NCBI RefSeq assembly: GCF_003966655.1
Contig: NZ_AP018795.1
Location: 434,001 to 498,000, forward strand
DNA from: Acidithiobacillus ferridurans
Lineage (GTDB): Bacteria; Pseudomonadota; Gammaproteobacteria; Acidithiobacillales; Acidithiobacillaceae
Length of the DNA: 64,000 bases
Reading direction: 5' to 3'
The translations under genes were made by a program, and so were the position numbers. Shown in pieces: positions 53,545-62,070 of this stretch. Position 1 is the first letter of the stretch; the number at the start of each line of letters is the position of its first letter. Under the pieces are notes generated by a model. It did no database searches. It worked only from the letters and a program-made list of their open reading frames with translations, and was not told the origin of the DNA.

Positions 53545-53766
53545 ATGCAAGTTCGCGAAGAGAAAGAGCAGAGCGTAGAAGTCATTTTGACCGCCCGTGA
53601 GGCGGTACAAATCGCCAGCGATATCCTAGCGAACCCAAAAACGGCCGGGCCAGGAGCCGTTGCCTTGGCTGAACTGCTGCAGAAGGAGGGATTCACGGCT
53701 GCCCAGACTCAGGCGCCCGACCGTTATGAGTGGAAGACGCCGGATGATATGGAGCAGGACGTCTAG
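53545..53766 (+). CDS. small hypothetical acidic protein
   Basis: 73 residues: VEVILTAREAVQIASDILANPK, then AVALAELLQKEGF and a hydrophilic end. No signal or membrane span, no recognised domain. Starts 11 bp after the preceding gene with a ribosome-binding-like AAAGGAAG upstream, so both are likely expressed together. Confidence 0.55.
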   Translation: MQVREEKEQSVEVILTAREAVQIASDILANPKTAGPGAVALAELLQKEGFTAAQTQAPDRYEWKTPDDMEQDV

Positions 53767-53805
53767 CGCCCAATTGCGTCGCGGCCCGCCTTACAGCATA
53801 TAGCA

Positions 53806-53837
53806 CCCGCAGGCTGAATCAGGACGCGGGGTTTTGT
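53806..53837 (+). terminator. possible rho-independent terminator after the two small genes
   Basis: CCCGC (53806-53810) can pair with GCGGG (53826-53830), followed by GTTTTGTT. The stem is short with a 15-nt loop, so the call is weak, but the position between convergent genes fits. Confidence 0.35.
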
Positions 53838-53867
53838 TGGATGATAAAGCGAATGGTTACTTCGTCG

Positions 53868-54929
53868 TCAGGAAGCGCTGGACACCGGCAGACGGCGCGC
53901 CCCGTCAAAACGTGCGGCCCAATAAGGGTCATTCAAACTCGCTACGCGAACCCCTGTACTCGGGGTCTGGGCGCTGACAAAGTGCTCGTCACCGATATAT
54001 ATCCCGACATGGGAAAAAGGCCGGTGCAGAGTGTCAAAAAACACCAGATCGCCCGGCTTTAGATCATCCCGGGAAACCCTCCGCAACTGGGCGGCCTGGG
54101 CATAAGACGTACGCGGTACATGAATATCAAACTTCGCCAGGATGTATTTGACAAAACCGCTGCAGTCGAACCCTGAGACTGGGCTCATCCCGCCCCAGCG
54201 ATAGGGAGCACCGATGAATTTGAGCGCAGAAACCACCATCCGGCGAGGGGACAGCCAGGAACCTGTGTCAGGATGGCCATCCGAATCCGCATATCTCCCT
54301 TCCTGCGCAATAACATCCGCCAGTTGGGCGGCCGCCTGCGGCCCGACAGCGACATTTCCACTGCTTTCTAGAGCCTGCAAAGGGTGGCGGGTCCAGTGAT
54401 AAGCCTGACTCGCCAGCATCTCCAACGCCAGCCGCAGATGCGATTGCTGCGGCAGCGGGGCCCCAGGCATCGGATCAACTGGAGCAGCCACCGGCCGTTT
54501 CGGAAGAACCACTGGCACGTCATCCGTCGCCATCCCGGTCTTGACCAGGCCCAGCGACTGGTCGACAAAAACGGGGCTGGTTACGTTATCGCTATCCACT
54601 ACCGGGAAGGACTGCATGGGGAAGCCGTAGGTCGGAACGGTCTGCGGAGCCGCACCAACCCCAGCAAATTCAACGGGGGCAAGATGCAGCAACCGTAACG
54701 CCGTCGGCGTCAGCGAGGTGTAGTCACCTTTTGCGGCACGTGTCGCCTTGTGGTGGGAGCGCAGGTAAGCATGGTGAACGACCCTATGCAAGGGTGTGTG
54801 GGTATGGTGGTGACTGACCCTATGCAAAGGCTTGTGAGCCACCCCGTGCGGGGCCGCCTGACACACACTGATCCCGCCTAAAAACGTCATTACCGCCATG
54901 GCAACCCGCCAGCGATGTTTTTTTTGCAT
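53868..54929 (-). CDS. secreted NlpC/P60-type cell-wall hydrolase
   Basis: 353 residues. A signal peptide (VAMAVMTFLGGISVCQAA) is followed by a His-rich segment of HKPLHRVSHHHTHTP type, a linker, and a C-terminal NlpC/P60 papain-like domain. The catalytic Cys is in SGFDCSGFVKYIL, the His in FSHVGIYIG, and the third polar residue in DEHFVSAQT. Such enzymes cut peptidoglycan peptides. The unusual His-rich N-terminal stretch could bind metal ions (inference). Confidence 0.88.
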   Translation of the reverse strand: MQKKHRWRVAMAVMTFLGGISVCQAAPHGVAHKPLHRVSHHHTHTPLHRVVHHAYLRSHHKATRAAKGDYTSLTPTALRLLHLAPVEFAGVGAAPQTVPTYGFPMQSFPVVDSDNVTSPVFVDQSLGLVKTGMATDDVPVVLPKRPVAAPVDPMPGAPLPQQSHLRLALEMLASQAYHWTRHPLQALESSGNVAVGPQAAAQLADVIAQEGRYADSDGHPDTGSWLSPRRMVVSALKFIGAPYRWGGMSPVSGFDCSGFVKYILAKFDIHVPRTSYAQAAQLRRVSRDDLKPGDLVFFDTLHRPFSHVGIYIGDEHFVSAQTPSTGVRVASLNDPYWAARFDGARRLPVSSAS

Positions 54930-55050
54930 TCGTTCGTCTCCCGAATTACCTGGGAATCGCCGCTGCGTAATCTGCCCGTTGGCCGATTATGCAGAGACAT
55001 TGCCATTTCTCAAAACAAGACAGAGAAACTTCGAGGCTCTCCCTACCTAC

Positions 55051-55077
55051 AATAAAAAAGCCGAACAAGTTCGGCTC
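55051..55077 (-). terminator. rho-independent terminator on the minus strand
   Basis: Minus-strand GCCGAA-CTTG-TTCGGC forms a tight stem with a CUUG-type tetraloop, followed by TTTTTT. In the plus direction there is no T-tract, so it serves a minus-strand transcript starting above 55,080. No coding gene on that strand precedes it, which supports a small RNA. Confidence 0.85.
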
Positions 55078-55163
55078 GATATACATACTGCACTCCAGAT
55101 GCGGACACATGGCGACAACCCAGAGCGCCGGCCGGACTACCGGTTACGCGGTCACTCTCTCCC
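55051..55163 (-). ncRNA. candidate small RNA, about 113 nt
   Basis: In the 510-bp gap between the NlpC/P60 gene and the porin, no protein gene is supported. On the minus strand TTGATT (55198-55193) and TAGACT (55175-55170) with a 17-bp spacer form a promoter. About 110 nt later comes a strong terminator. The sequence between (beginning GGGAGAGAGTGACCGCG) has no useful open frame. A transcript here would end 122 bp before the NlpC/P60 start. Identity is unknown; position beside an iron-uptake operon is noted. Confidence 0.5.
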
Positions 55164-55396
55164 AAACCAAGTCTAATATTAGTCATTAGTAAAATCAATG
55201 GTCCATAGCTGTTCTTTGGGACTATAGGTCGTATTCATCCCCAAGGCAAGACCCCATCGCTAGTCATGAAGCGCTATGGCGCACCTCCGGGGCAAGCCCG
55301 GACAAGTGCCATCGATACCATGACGGCAACAGGATTCTGAGGCCACGCCTGCTCTGGTCAGGGATGATTGACATGCAGCCTTCTCTATATTTACCA

Positions 55397-55417
55397 TAAT
55401 AGGAATGAGTCTTATTA
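55397..55417. promoter_or_regulatory. Fur-box-like palindrome upstream of the feo operon
   Basis: A 21-bp near-palindrome beginning TAATAGGAATGAG and ending CTTATTA, with 8 of 10 base pairs matching about the centre. It resembles the Fur operator (AATGA..TCATT type halves). It lies 23 bp before the porin start, where a repressor would block the promoter. Iron control of feo genes by Fur is established in many bacteria; the match here is read by eye. Confidence 0.6.
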
Positions 55418-55439
55418 CATAAATAAAGGAGCGTACCCC

Positions 55440-56696
55440 ATGCCCTGCCTTTTTCGTCTGGCCACTGCCGTGCTCATCCTCTGCGCTGGCACTTTCGGGC
55501 CATTTTCTGGTGTCTGGGCGGCGGAGGATCCAGCGGCCTGGAGAAACGGCCCTGTCCCCGATGCAACAGGCCTTTCTCCCAAATATCTGCCCGCTTACCG
55601 TCATCTGACAGACGGCATCTCCTGGGCTGGGCATGCCGACAGTGAGCTATTTTCCAACCTCACCGGCGGCATTCGCCGGGGCAGCGAGGGCAACCTTGCC
55701 GGCCAGATTGGTGGCGAGTACGACACCGAGAAGGCCGGTCTCTGGAAGGGCGGAAAATTTAGCCTTTCCCTCATGGGCATTTATAGCAGCGGGGTCCAGC
55801 AAAATTATAGCGGCGACATCCAGACGGCCAGTAATATCTGGGCACCCGACGCGGTCCGTTTTTATGATGCCGCCTTTCGCCAACGCTGGACGGACTGGAT
55901 CAACACCCGTGTCGGTTACATGGATGTGAATTATTACTTCGACGTCACTGCCAATGCCTTGCAGCTCATCAACAGCTCCTTTGGCATAACGCCGACCATG
56001 ACCGTCAACGTCCCGGGTACCGCCACCTATCCTTATTCAGGCCTAGGTTTCCTGGTGGGTATCCATAACGAGCATCTGAGCAGCAAGGTTGCAGTATTTC
56101 AGGGCGATCCACAGCACCAGACCTCCGCCTTCGATCGCGGCTACATGGCGTTGTGGGAAGGCGGCCTGCACTGGGGCAAAAAAGAGGACGAGGATCTGGA
56201 GAACAATGCCGACGATTACGGCGAGTATGTGCTCAAGATGGGTGCCTGGCATTATCAACAATCCAACCCAGACCGCTACGGGCTTTCCCCGACCACCTCC
56301 GGCATCTATGCCGTGGCCGAGGGCAATTGGGATCTATCCGGAGAACGGGAACTGGGCGCCTTTATCCAGATGGGCGGTGCGCCGCAGAACCTCAATCCCG
56401 TACCTTGGTATCTGGGCCTCGGCTTGCGCCTGGGTCATCCCTTCCCCAGTCGGCCCGATGACAGCCTGTCCGTGGGCATGGCTATGGCATGGTTACGCTC
56501 CGGACCCGTGGCGGAGGCCCTGGGTGTGGAGCCAGCAGATATTCGCGGCGCGGAAACGTCCTATGAATTGACCTACGTGGCGAAACTCACGGAGCATGTC
56601 AGTCTGCAGCCGGACCTTCAGTATATTCAGCATCCCAATGGCTATTATCCGGATAGCACCGTTGGCATTCTGCGCGTACATGTTGAATTTTTCTGA
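55440..56696 (+). CDS. feoP: OprB-family outer-membrane porin of the feo operon
   Basis: 418 residues from the ATG at 55440 (AAAGGAG 8 bp upstream): a signal peptide (ATAVLILCAGTFGPFSGVWA), then an OprB-type beta-barrel with many alternating aromatic strands (GQIGGEYDTEKAGLWKGGKF, TDWINTRVGYMDVNYYF, NGYYPDSTVGILRVHVEFF ending in Phe, as outer-membrane barrels do). OprB porins usually pass sugars; directly before feoA (17 bp) and behind a Fur-like site it probably lets Fe2+ cross the outer membrane. A feoP porin in this position is known from Acidithiobacillus ferrooxidans, as I recall it. Confidence 0.85.
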   Translation: MPCLFRLATAVLILCAGTFGPFSGVWAAEDPAAWRNGPVPDATGLSPKYLPAYRHLTDGISWAGHADSELFSNLTGGIRRGSEGNLAGQIGGEYDTEKAGLWKGGKFSLSLMGIYSSGVQQNYSGDIQTASNIWAPDAVRFYDAAFRQRWTDWINTRVGYMDVNYYFDVTANALQLINSSFGITPTMTVNVPGTATYPYSGLGFLVGIHNEHLSSKVAVFQGDPQHQTSAFDRGYMALWEGGLHWGKKEDEDLENNADDYGEYVLKMGAWHYQQSNPDRYGLSPTTSGIYAVAEGNWDLSGERELGAFIQMGGAPQNLNPVPWYLGLGLRLGHPFPSRPDDSLSVGMAMAWLRSGPVAEALGVEPADIRGAETSYELTYVAKLTEHVSLQPDLQYIQHPNGYYPDSTVGILRVHVEFF

Positions 56697-56713
56697 AGTC
56701 CGACGGATCTGCC

Positions 56714-57016
56714 ATGGACGCTTTCATCATGAATTCATCTATCACTTCCCCATCCGAGTCACTTTTCATCGGTGATCTCCGCCTTGGCGACCATGCCCGG
56801 GTGCTGGAAATCACCGGAGGCAAAGTCATGCAGCAGCGCCTGGGCATGCTGGGTATCCGCCGCGACACTCCTGTCCGCGTGGTGCACGGACCCGGCAAAC
56901 GCGGCGCGGTCTTACAGGTAGGCGGCGCACGCATCGCCCTGGGCTGGGGAGTCATCCAGCGTATCCGCGTAGCCGTCATCCCCACTGAAAGCACCCATAC
57001 CGGAGAAAAAACATGA
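56714..57016 (+). CDS. feoA: ferrous iron transport protein A
   Basis: 100-residue SH3-like cytoplasmic partner of FeoB. GDLRLGDHARVLEITGGK, QQRLGMLGIRRDTPVRVVHG and the C-terminal IALGWGVIQRIRV are the FeoA pattern. Start taken at the first ATG; an internal ATG at residue 6 (MNSSITS) is possible. It overlaps feoB by 4 bp (ATGA). Confidence 0.93.
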   Translation: MDAFIMNSSITSPSESLFIGDLRLGDHARVLEITGGKVMQQRLGMLGIRRDTPVRVVHGPGKRGAVLQVGGARIALGWGVIQRIRVAVIPTESTHTGEKT

Positions 57017-59361
57017 GCGACTGTCATGACACACCACAGCGCAGCCCGGTGTCGGCCAGGTTGCCGGTCATCGCCCTGACCGGCAATCCGAACTGCGGTA
57101 AAACTACCCTGTTCAACCTACTGACCGGCGCCCACCAGCATGTAGGCAACTGGCCCGGCGTCACTGTGGAACGGCGCAGCGGCACTATGACCATGGGCCG
57201 CCGCAAAATCTCCGTGGTAGACCTTCCCGGTGTCTACAGTCTGATGGGGGGTGGCGGAGAAGATCAGCGGGTGGCGCGCGACTTCCTGCTCGATGGCCAG
57301 GTCGATCTGATCGTCAACATCGTCGACGCCTCCAATCTGGAGCGGCACATGGCCCTGACCGCCGAGCTTCTGGAAACAGGGCGGCCGATGGTTCTGGTTC
57401 TGAACATGGTCGATGAGGCGGAAGCCCACGGTCTGCAGGTACGCAGCCATGAACTCTCAGCAGCCTTGGGTGTTCCGGTCATCCCCATGGTAGCCCGGAA
57501 AGCCAGGAACCGCACCAGGCTGATGGAGACCCTGACCCAGGCACTGGATCACCCCGCCCTGGGTAATGTGCTCGATTATGGCCAGCTTATCGATGCGGCA
57601 CTCACCGCCCTCGGCATCCTGCTGCACGGTGACCCACCGGCACACCGGCGCTTTACCGCCCTGCGCCTGCTGGAAGGGAACACCGACCCGACCGACCCAA
57701 AAACGCAGCATGCTCTGCAACAGATCAGCAGCGAACTCGCAGTAACAAGCGATGAAACCCCTGCCGACCTGATCATGGACCGCCGCTTCGCCTGGGCGCA
57801 GGAAATGGCCGCCATTGCGGTGCACCGCCAGGGTCCGGCCGGGCTCCGTCAAAAAATCACCGACCGACTGGATCGGGTGGTATTGAACGACTGGCTGGGC
57901 GTGCCGGTTTTTCTGGCGGTACTGTATCTGGTTTTCGTCGTCAGCTTCAGTGGCGGCAATATCTTCCTGGACTTTTTCGATCAGGCCTCGGCAGCACTGC
58001 TGATCCATGGCGTCGGTCATCTACTGCTGAGCGCCGGGCTGCCCACCTGGCTGATCTCCATCATCGCCGGTGGTATCGGCGGCGGGCTGAATCTGGTGAT
58101 TTCCTTCATCCCACCCATCGGCCTCACTTTTCTCTTTCTCGCCTTTCTGGATGACTCGGGCTACATGGCCCGCGCCGCCTACGCCATGGACCGCCTGATG
58201 CGCCGTATGAGCTTACCCGGCAATGCCCTGGTGCCCATGGTCATCGGCTTCGGCTGCAATGTACCCGCCATCATGGGCTCGCGCATCATCGAAGACCCGC
58301 GAGGGCGTATTCTGACCGTGCTGATGCAGCCCTTCATGTCCTGCTCCGCACGCCTGACCATTTACATGGCCTTTGCCGTCGTGTTTTTCCGCAGCAACGG
58401 CGGACAGGTGGTCTTTGCCCTCTATGTGCTGGGGATCATCGTTGCCCTACTGACGGCGTGGCTACTTGGCAAAACCGCCCTGCGCGGCGAGGTACTGCCC
58501 TTCGTCATGGAACTGCCACCCTATCGCCTGCCCAGTTTCCGCAGCGTGTTTCTCCAGGCCTGGCAGCGCCTGAAGGTGTTTATCTTCCGGGTGGGTCGGG
58601 TGATTGCGGTCATCGGCGTCGTGCTCTTTATTCTCCCCGGCATCGGCTGGACGGATCGCGGTCTGCGCAGCACCGACATCGACCATTCCCTGCTCGCCCA
58701 GGGCAGCCGCGCGCTGGTCCCGATTTTTGAACCCATGGGCGTTCATCAAGACAACTGGCCCGCCATTTCCGGCCTGATTGCCGGGGCGGCCGCCAAGGAG
58801 ATCGTGATCGGCACCCTCAACGGCATTTATCAGCGGCAGAATGCAGCCGACCTGATGGCGGACTACCGCGATCCCGATATTGCCGGGCAACTCCTGGGCG
58901 CGATCAAAACCATCCCCGCCAACACGGTTACTTTTTTTACCACGCTGGATGATCCGCTCGGCCTCTCGGCCATGGACTCCACGGGTACCGCCGAACAGGC
59001 CTCCGGTGCCGAAAGTGCGACCCTGCAAGCCATTGCGGCCGGATTCATCCCCCTTTCCGCCTTTGCTTATCTGGTCTTTGTGCTGCTCTATGTGCCCTGC
59101 GCCAGCACCATGGGGGCACTGCGCCGGGAAGTCGGATGGGGATGGATGAGCTTCTCCCTGCTTTATGGCACCGGCCTGGCCTGGAACGCCAGCACGATGA
59201 TTTACCAGACGGGCACCTTCGCCGAACATCCGGGATCCTCTACGGCATGGATCGCCGGAGTGCTGGCAGCTTTTGCCTTGCTGGTCATCGGGCTGCGGCT
59301 TTATGGACAACGCAGCGACGCCCTATCCAAGCCATCTCAGAACCGAAGGGCGTCGGCATGA
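57013..59361 (+). CDS. feoB: ferrous iron transporter FeoB
   Basis: 782-residue inner-membrane Fe2+ permease with an N-terminal GTPase: G1 GNPNCGKTT near residue 24, DLPGVYSLMG (G3), NMVDEAEAHG (G4). Two Gate-type membrane halves follow, containing GFGCNVPAIMGSRI with the conserved Cys, and FMSCSARLTIY, then LYVPCASTMGALRREVGW near the end. All are hallmark FeoB features. It overlaps feoC by 4 bp. Confidence 0.97.
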   Translation: MSDCHDTPQRSPVSARLPVIALTGNPNCGKTTLFNLLTGAHQHVGNWPGVTVERRSGTMTMGRRKISVVDLPGVYSLMGGGGEDQRVARDFLLDGQVDLIVNIVDASNLERHMALTAELLETGRPMVLVLNMVDEAEAHGLQVRSHELSAALGVPVIPMVARKARNRTRLMETLTQALDHPALGNVLDYGQLIDAALTALGILLHGDPPAHRRFTALRLLEGNTDPTDPKTQHALQQISSELAVTSDETPADLIMDRRFAWAQEMAAIAVHRQGPAGLRQKITDRLDRVVLNDWLGVPVFLAVLYLVFVVSFSGGNIFLDFFDQASAALLIHGVGHLLLSAGLPTWLISIIAGGIGGGLNLVISFIPPIGLTFLFLAFLDDSGYMARAAYAMDRLMRRMSLPGNALVPMVIGFGCNVPAIMGSRIIEDPRGRILTVLMQPFMSCSARLTIYMAFAVVFFRSNGGQVVFALYVLGIIVALLTAWLLGKTALRGEVLPFVMELPPYRLPSFRSVFLQAWQRLKVFIFRVGRVIAVIGVVLFILPGIGWTDRGLRSTDIDHSLLAQGSRALVPIFEPMGVHQDNWPAISGLIAGAAAKEIVIGTLNGIYQRQNAADLMADYRDPDIAGQLLGAIKTIPANTVTFFTTLDDPLGLSAMDSTGTAEQASGAESATLQAIAAGFIPLSAFAYLVFVLLYVPCASTMGALRREVGWGWMSFSLLYGTGLAWNASTMIYQTGTFAEHPGSSTAWIAGVLAAFALLVIGLRLYGQRSDALSKPSQNRRASA

Positions 59362-59672
59362 AACCGTTATTCGCAGTTCGGGAGGTGCTACAGAAACAAG
59401 GCATGGCCAGCGCCAGTCAGATAGCTGCGGAATTAAAGCTCTCGGTCGGACTGGTCGAGGACATGCTGATGTACTGGCGGCGGCGCGGCGTGGTAGAGCA
59501 AGTATCCGTGGGCACCTGGGGAAGTTGTGGCCGGAGTTGCCATTCCGGCGGCTGCGGCACTTGCAGCAATGCCTCCGCGTCTCCTGTTCATGTCTACCGC
59601 TGGTGCGGCGGTGGGGAGAAGGCAGTGACGACAGCCCAGCCCGCCGTTCCACCGACTTGGCATCAACCATGA
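59358..59672 (+). CDS. feoC: FeoC-like winged-helix protein with cysteine cluster
   Basis: 104 residues. A winged helix (VREVLQKQGMASASQIAAELKLSVGLVEDMLMYWRRRGVVEQV) with the FeoC-type Cys loop CGRSCHSGGCGTC, four cysteines that could carry an iron-sulfur cluster, then a hydrophilic tail. FeoC is thought to bind FeoB or sense iron/oxygen. Overlaps feoB (ATGA), last gene of the feo operon. Confidence 0.85.
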   Translation: MKPLFAVREVLQKQGMASASQIAAELKLSVGLVEDMLMYWRRRGVVEQVSVGTWGSCGRSCHSGGCGTCSNASASPVHVYRWCGGGEKAVTTAQPAVPPTWHQP

Positions 59673-59696
59673 ACTGGCGGGTGGTCACTTCACCTA

Positions 59697-59724
59697 TTGT
59701 CTCCATGATGGGGTTCTCTATACT
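59697..59724 (+). promoter_or_regulatory. sigma70 promoter candidate for the aguB unit
   Basis: TTGTCT (59697-59702), 16-bp spacer, TATACT (59719-59724), about 53 bp before the GTG start. Separates the feo operon from the amidase unit. Confidence 0.5.
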
Positions 59725-59777
59725 TATCCAACAGGCCGGAAATGATGTTTGATTGGCCATGACGGACGAGGTGACAG

Positions 59778-60650
59778 GTGCGGGTAACAGTGGCAGCCAT
59801 TCAGATGGCCGTTGGCGAAGACGAGGCCGAGAATATTGCAAAGGCGCTACAGCAGGTCAGTGTAGCGGCCGATGCCGGAGCGAGGATCATCCTCCTCCAG
59901 GAACTCTTCAGCACGCCGTACTTCTGCAAGGATCAGAATCCCGATTTCCTGACCCTGGCGCAGCCCCGCGACAGCCACCCGGCCTTGCTCGCCATGCAAA
60001 AGCTGGCGCGGCAACGCGAAATCGTGATCCCGGTCAGTTTTTTTGAGCGCGCCAATAACGCCTTCTTCAACAGTCTGGTGGTTTTTGACGCCGACGGCAG
60101 CGATCTCGGGCTCTATCGCAAGGCCCATATCCCGGACGGCCCCGGCTATCAGGAAAAGTTTTATTTCAGCCCCGGCGACACCGGGTTCCGCGTGTTTGAC
60201 AGCCGCTACGGACGCCTCGGCGTCGCCATCTGCTGGGACCAATGGTTCCCGGAAGCGGCGCGGGTGATGGCCCTGCGGGGTGCCGAAATACTGCTCTACC
60301 CCACTGCCATCGGTTCCGAGCCTCAGGCGCCGGAAATCCACAGTCGCGGACACTGGACCCGGGTCATGCAGGGCCATGCCGCCGCCAACCTGATCCCCGT
60401 CGTGGCTGCCAACCGGGTGGGACGGGAAATCGGCCGGGAAAGCGAGATCACCTTCTATGGCGGTTCCTTCATCAGCGACGCGACCGGCGCACTCATCGCC
60501 CATGCCGGTCAGGAAGAAACCATCCTCTACGCCGATCTGGACCTGCAAGCCCTCGCTGCCCAGCGGCTGGAGTGGGGACTCTTCCGGGATCGCCGCCCGG
60601 AACTCTATGCGCCCATCCTGACTTTGGACGGAAATCCGCACCGTGGATGA
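59778..60650 (+). CDS. aguB: N-carbamoylputrescine amidase
   Basis: 290-residue nitrilase-superfamily enzyme that releases putrescine from N-carbamoylputrescine, the last step of the agmatine route. The Glu-Lys-Cys triad is visible: IILLQELFSTPYFC (Glu), LYRKAHIPDGPGYQEKFYFSPGD (Lys), LGVAICWDQWFPEAAR (Cys). IPVVAANRVGRE is also family-typical. GTG start at 59778 with GAGG upstream. Overlaps the next gene by 8 bp. No agmatine deiminase is in view. Confidence 0.92.
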   Translation: MRVTVAAIQMAVGEDEAENIAKALQQVSVAADAGARIILLQELFSTPYFCKDQNPDFLTLAQPRDSHPALLAMQKLARQREIVIPVSFFERANNAFFNSLVVFDADGSDLGLYRKAHIPDGPGYQEKFYFSPGDTGFRVFDSRYGRLGVAICWDQWFPEAARVMALRGAEILLYPTAIGSEPQAPEIHSRGHWTRVMQGHAAANLIPVVAANRVGREIGRESEITFYGGSFISDATGALIAHAGQEETILYADLDLQALAAQRLEWGLFRDRRPELYAPILTLDGNPHRG

Positions 60651-61398
60651 TTCCCATCCCTCCGCACCACCCGTTATCGCCCTGAGTGCCTATGAGCGCA
60701 ACGGGGAGGCCTTTTCCCTCGCCCCTCAATATGCCGCCGCCGTTTGTCAGGCGGGTGGGTTGCCCGTCCTCTTTCCGCCTCAGTGCCCCGAAGCCCGGGT
60801 CATTCTGTCGCGCTGTGATGCGCTCGTGCTTACCGGCGGCGGCGACATCTCTCCCGATTTTTATGGCGCGCCGTGCGGCAACAGCGTCCACGCCGTACAC
60901 CCGGATCGCGATGCCGCCGAGATCGCTCTGGCGCGGGAAGCCATCGCCCAGGGTATCCCGGTACTCGGCATCTGCCGCGGACTGCAGATCATCAACGTGG
61001 CGCTGGGCGGCGACCTGCTCCAGGACCTGCCCACCAGCATCGGCACTCGCATCTGCCATCGCAATGCCGAACATGACCCCGTCCTGCATGAGGTCATCGT
61101 CCTGCCGGACACGTTGCTGAGAGGCATCGTCGGGCAGGATACCCTGGAGATATCCTCCTGGCACCACCAGGCCATCGCAAATATGGCCCCCGCGCTACGC
61201 ATCAACGCCATCGCCGAAGATGGCGTCATTGAAGCCGTGGACATGCCCGACAATCCGGACGTCTTCGCCGTCCAGTGGCACCCGGAGCATACCGCCGCCG
61301 GTGACCCGCACCAACAGGCCCTGTTTGCCTGGCTGGTACAGCGCGCCGCTCGGCGCCTGGCGCGCGGGGTGGGGGAATACGGCGCCACGAAAAACTAG
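60643..61398 (+). CDS. class-I glutamine amidotransferase, gamma-glutamyl-GABA hydrolase (PuuD) type
   Basis: 251 residues, peptidase C26 group. ALVLTGGGDISPDFYG, nucleophile elbow LGICRGLQIINVALGGDLLQDLP with catalytic Cys, SWHHQAI, and AVQWHPEHT with His and Glu. The PuuD type hydrolyses gamma-glutamylated amines in polyamine breakdown, and coupling with N-carbamoylputrescine amidase (8-bp overlap, GTG start) supports a polyamine role (inference). Convergent 4-bp overlap with the dedA gene. Confidence 0.88.
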   Translation: MDDSHPSAPPVIALSAYERNGEAFSLAPQYAAAVCQAGGLPVLFPPQCPEARVILSRCDALVLTGGGDISPDFYGAPCGNSVHAVHPDRDAAEIALAREAIAQGIPVLGICRGLQIINVALGGDLLQDLPTSIGTRICHRNAEHDPVLHEVIVLPDTLLRGIVGQDTLEISSWHHQAIANMAPALRINAIAEDGVIEAVDMPDNPDVFAVQWHPEHTAAGDPHQQALFAWLVQRAARRLARGVGEYGATKN

Positions 61399-62054
61399 CG
61401 GGAGGGGGTCCCAGCAGGCTGCAAACGCTGCTGCAGCCATGCCAGCACGGCGGGAATCAGCGAAACCACGATGATGGCGACAATCACCAAACTCAGGTGG
61501 CTTTTGACCCAAGGAAAGCGTCCGAGAAAATATCCCGCACCCAGCAAGCCTCCCACCCACAGGATCGCTCCTGTCAGATTGAAGCCCAGGAAGCGGCGAT
61601 AGGGCATGGCCGCAATACCGGCCACAAAGGGCGCGAAGGTTCGGATAACCGGCAAAAAGCGGGCAATGATCACGGTCTTGCCGCCGTGTCGCGCATAGAA
61701 GCGCCGGGTCGTATCCAGGTGCCGGACATTGAGCAGGCGCCCGCCAAAGAGGTGGACACCCCAACGGCGGCCCACCGCGTAATTCACCGCATCACCCAGC
61801 ACCGCGGCCGTCACCAGCAGACCCAGCAGCCCGGGTGCGCTCATGACGCCCACCCCGGCAAGTGTGCCACAGATAAAAAGCATGGAGTCACCCGGCAAAA
61901 CCGGCATGATCACCAGCCCCGTTTCCGCAAAGAGGATCAGGAACAACAGGGCATAGACCCACGCCCCGTATTCCTGAAGAAGGATGGTCAGATATTGGTC
62001 GAAATGCAGCAGGATCCGCAGGAGGTGATGAATATCCGGCATTGGCGCGATCAC
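61395..62054 (-). CDS. DedA-family membrane protein
   Basis: 219 residues. About five hydrophobic segments; the family motif is ARFLPVIRTFAPFVAGIAAMPYRRF with conserved Arg and Pro residues, plus GETGLVIMPVLPGDSML-like ETGLVIMPVLPGDS near residue 47. DedA/SNARE-associated proteins act in lipid (undecaprenyl phosphate or phospholipid) recycling across the inner membrane. Family is firm, substrate is not. Confidence 0.92.
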   Translation of the reverse strand: MIAPMPDIHHLLRILLHFDQYLTILLQEYGAWVYALLFLILFAETGLVIMPVLPGDSMLFICGTLAGVGVMSAPGLLGLLVTAAVLGDAVNYAVGRRWGVHLFGGRLLNVRHLDTTRRFYARHGGKTVIIARFLPVIRTFAPFVAGIAAMPYRRFLGFNLTGAILWVGGLLGAGYFLGRFPWVKSHLSLVIVAIIVVSLIPAVLAWLQQRLQPAGTPSR

Positions 62055-62070
62055 CCTCTGTGACGCGGAC

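Noticed and set aside
55260-55634. Minus-strand frame overlapping the porin signal region
   Set aside because: It runs antisense into the porin gene and has no start signal; the upstream sequence better fits the feo promoter region.
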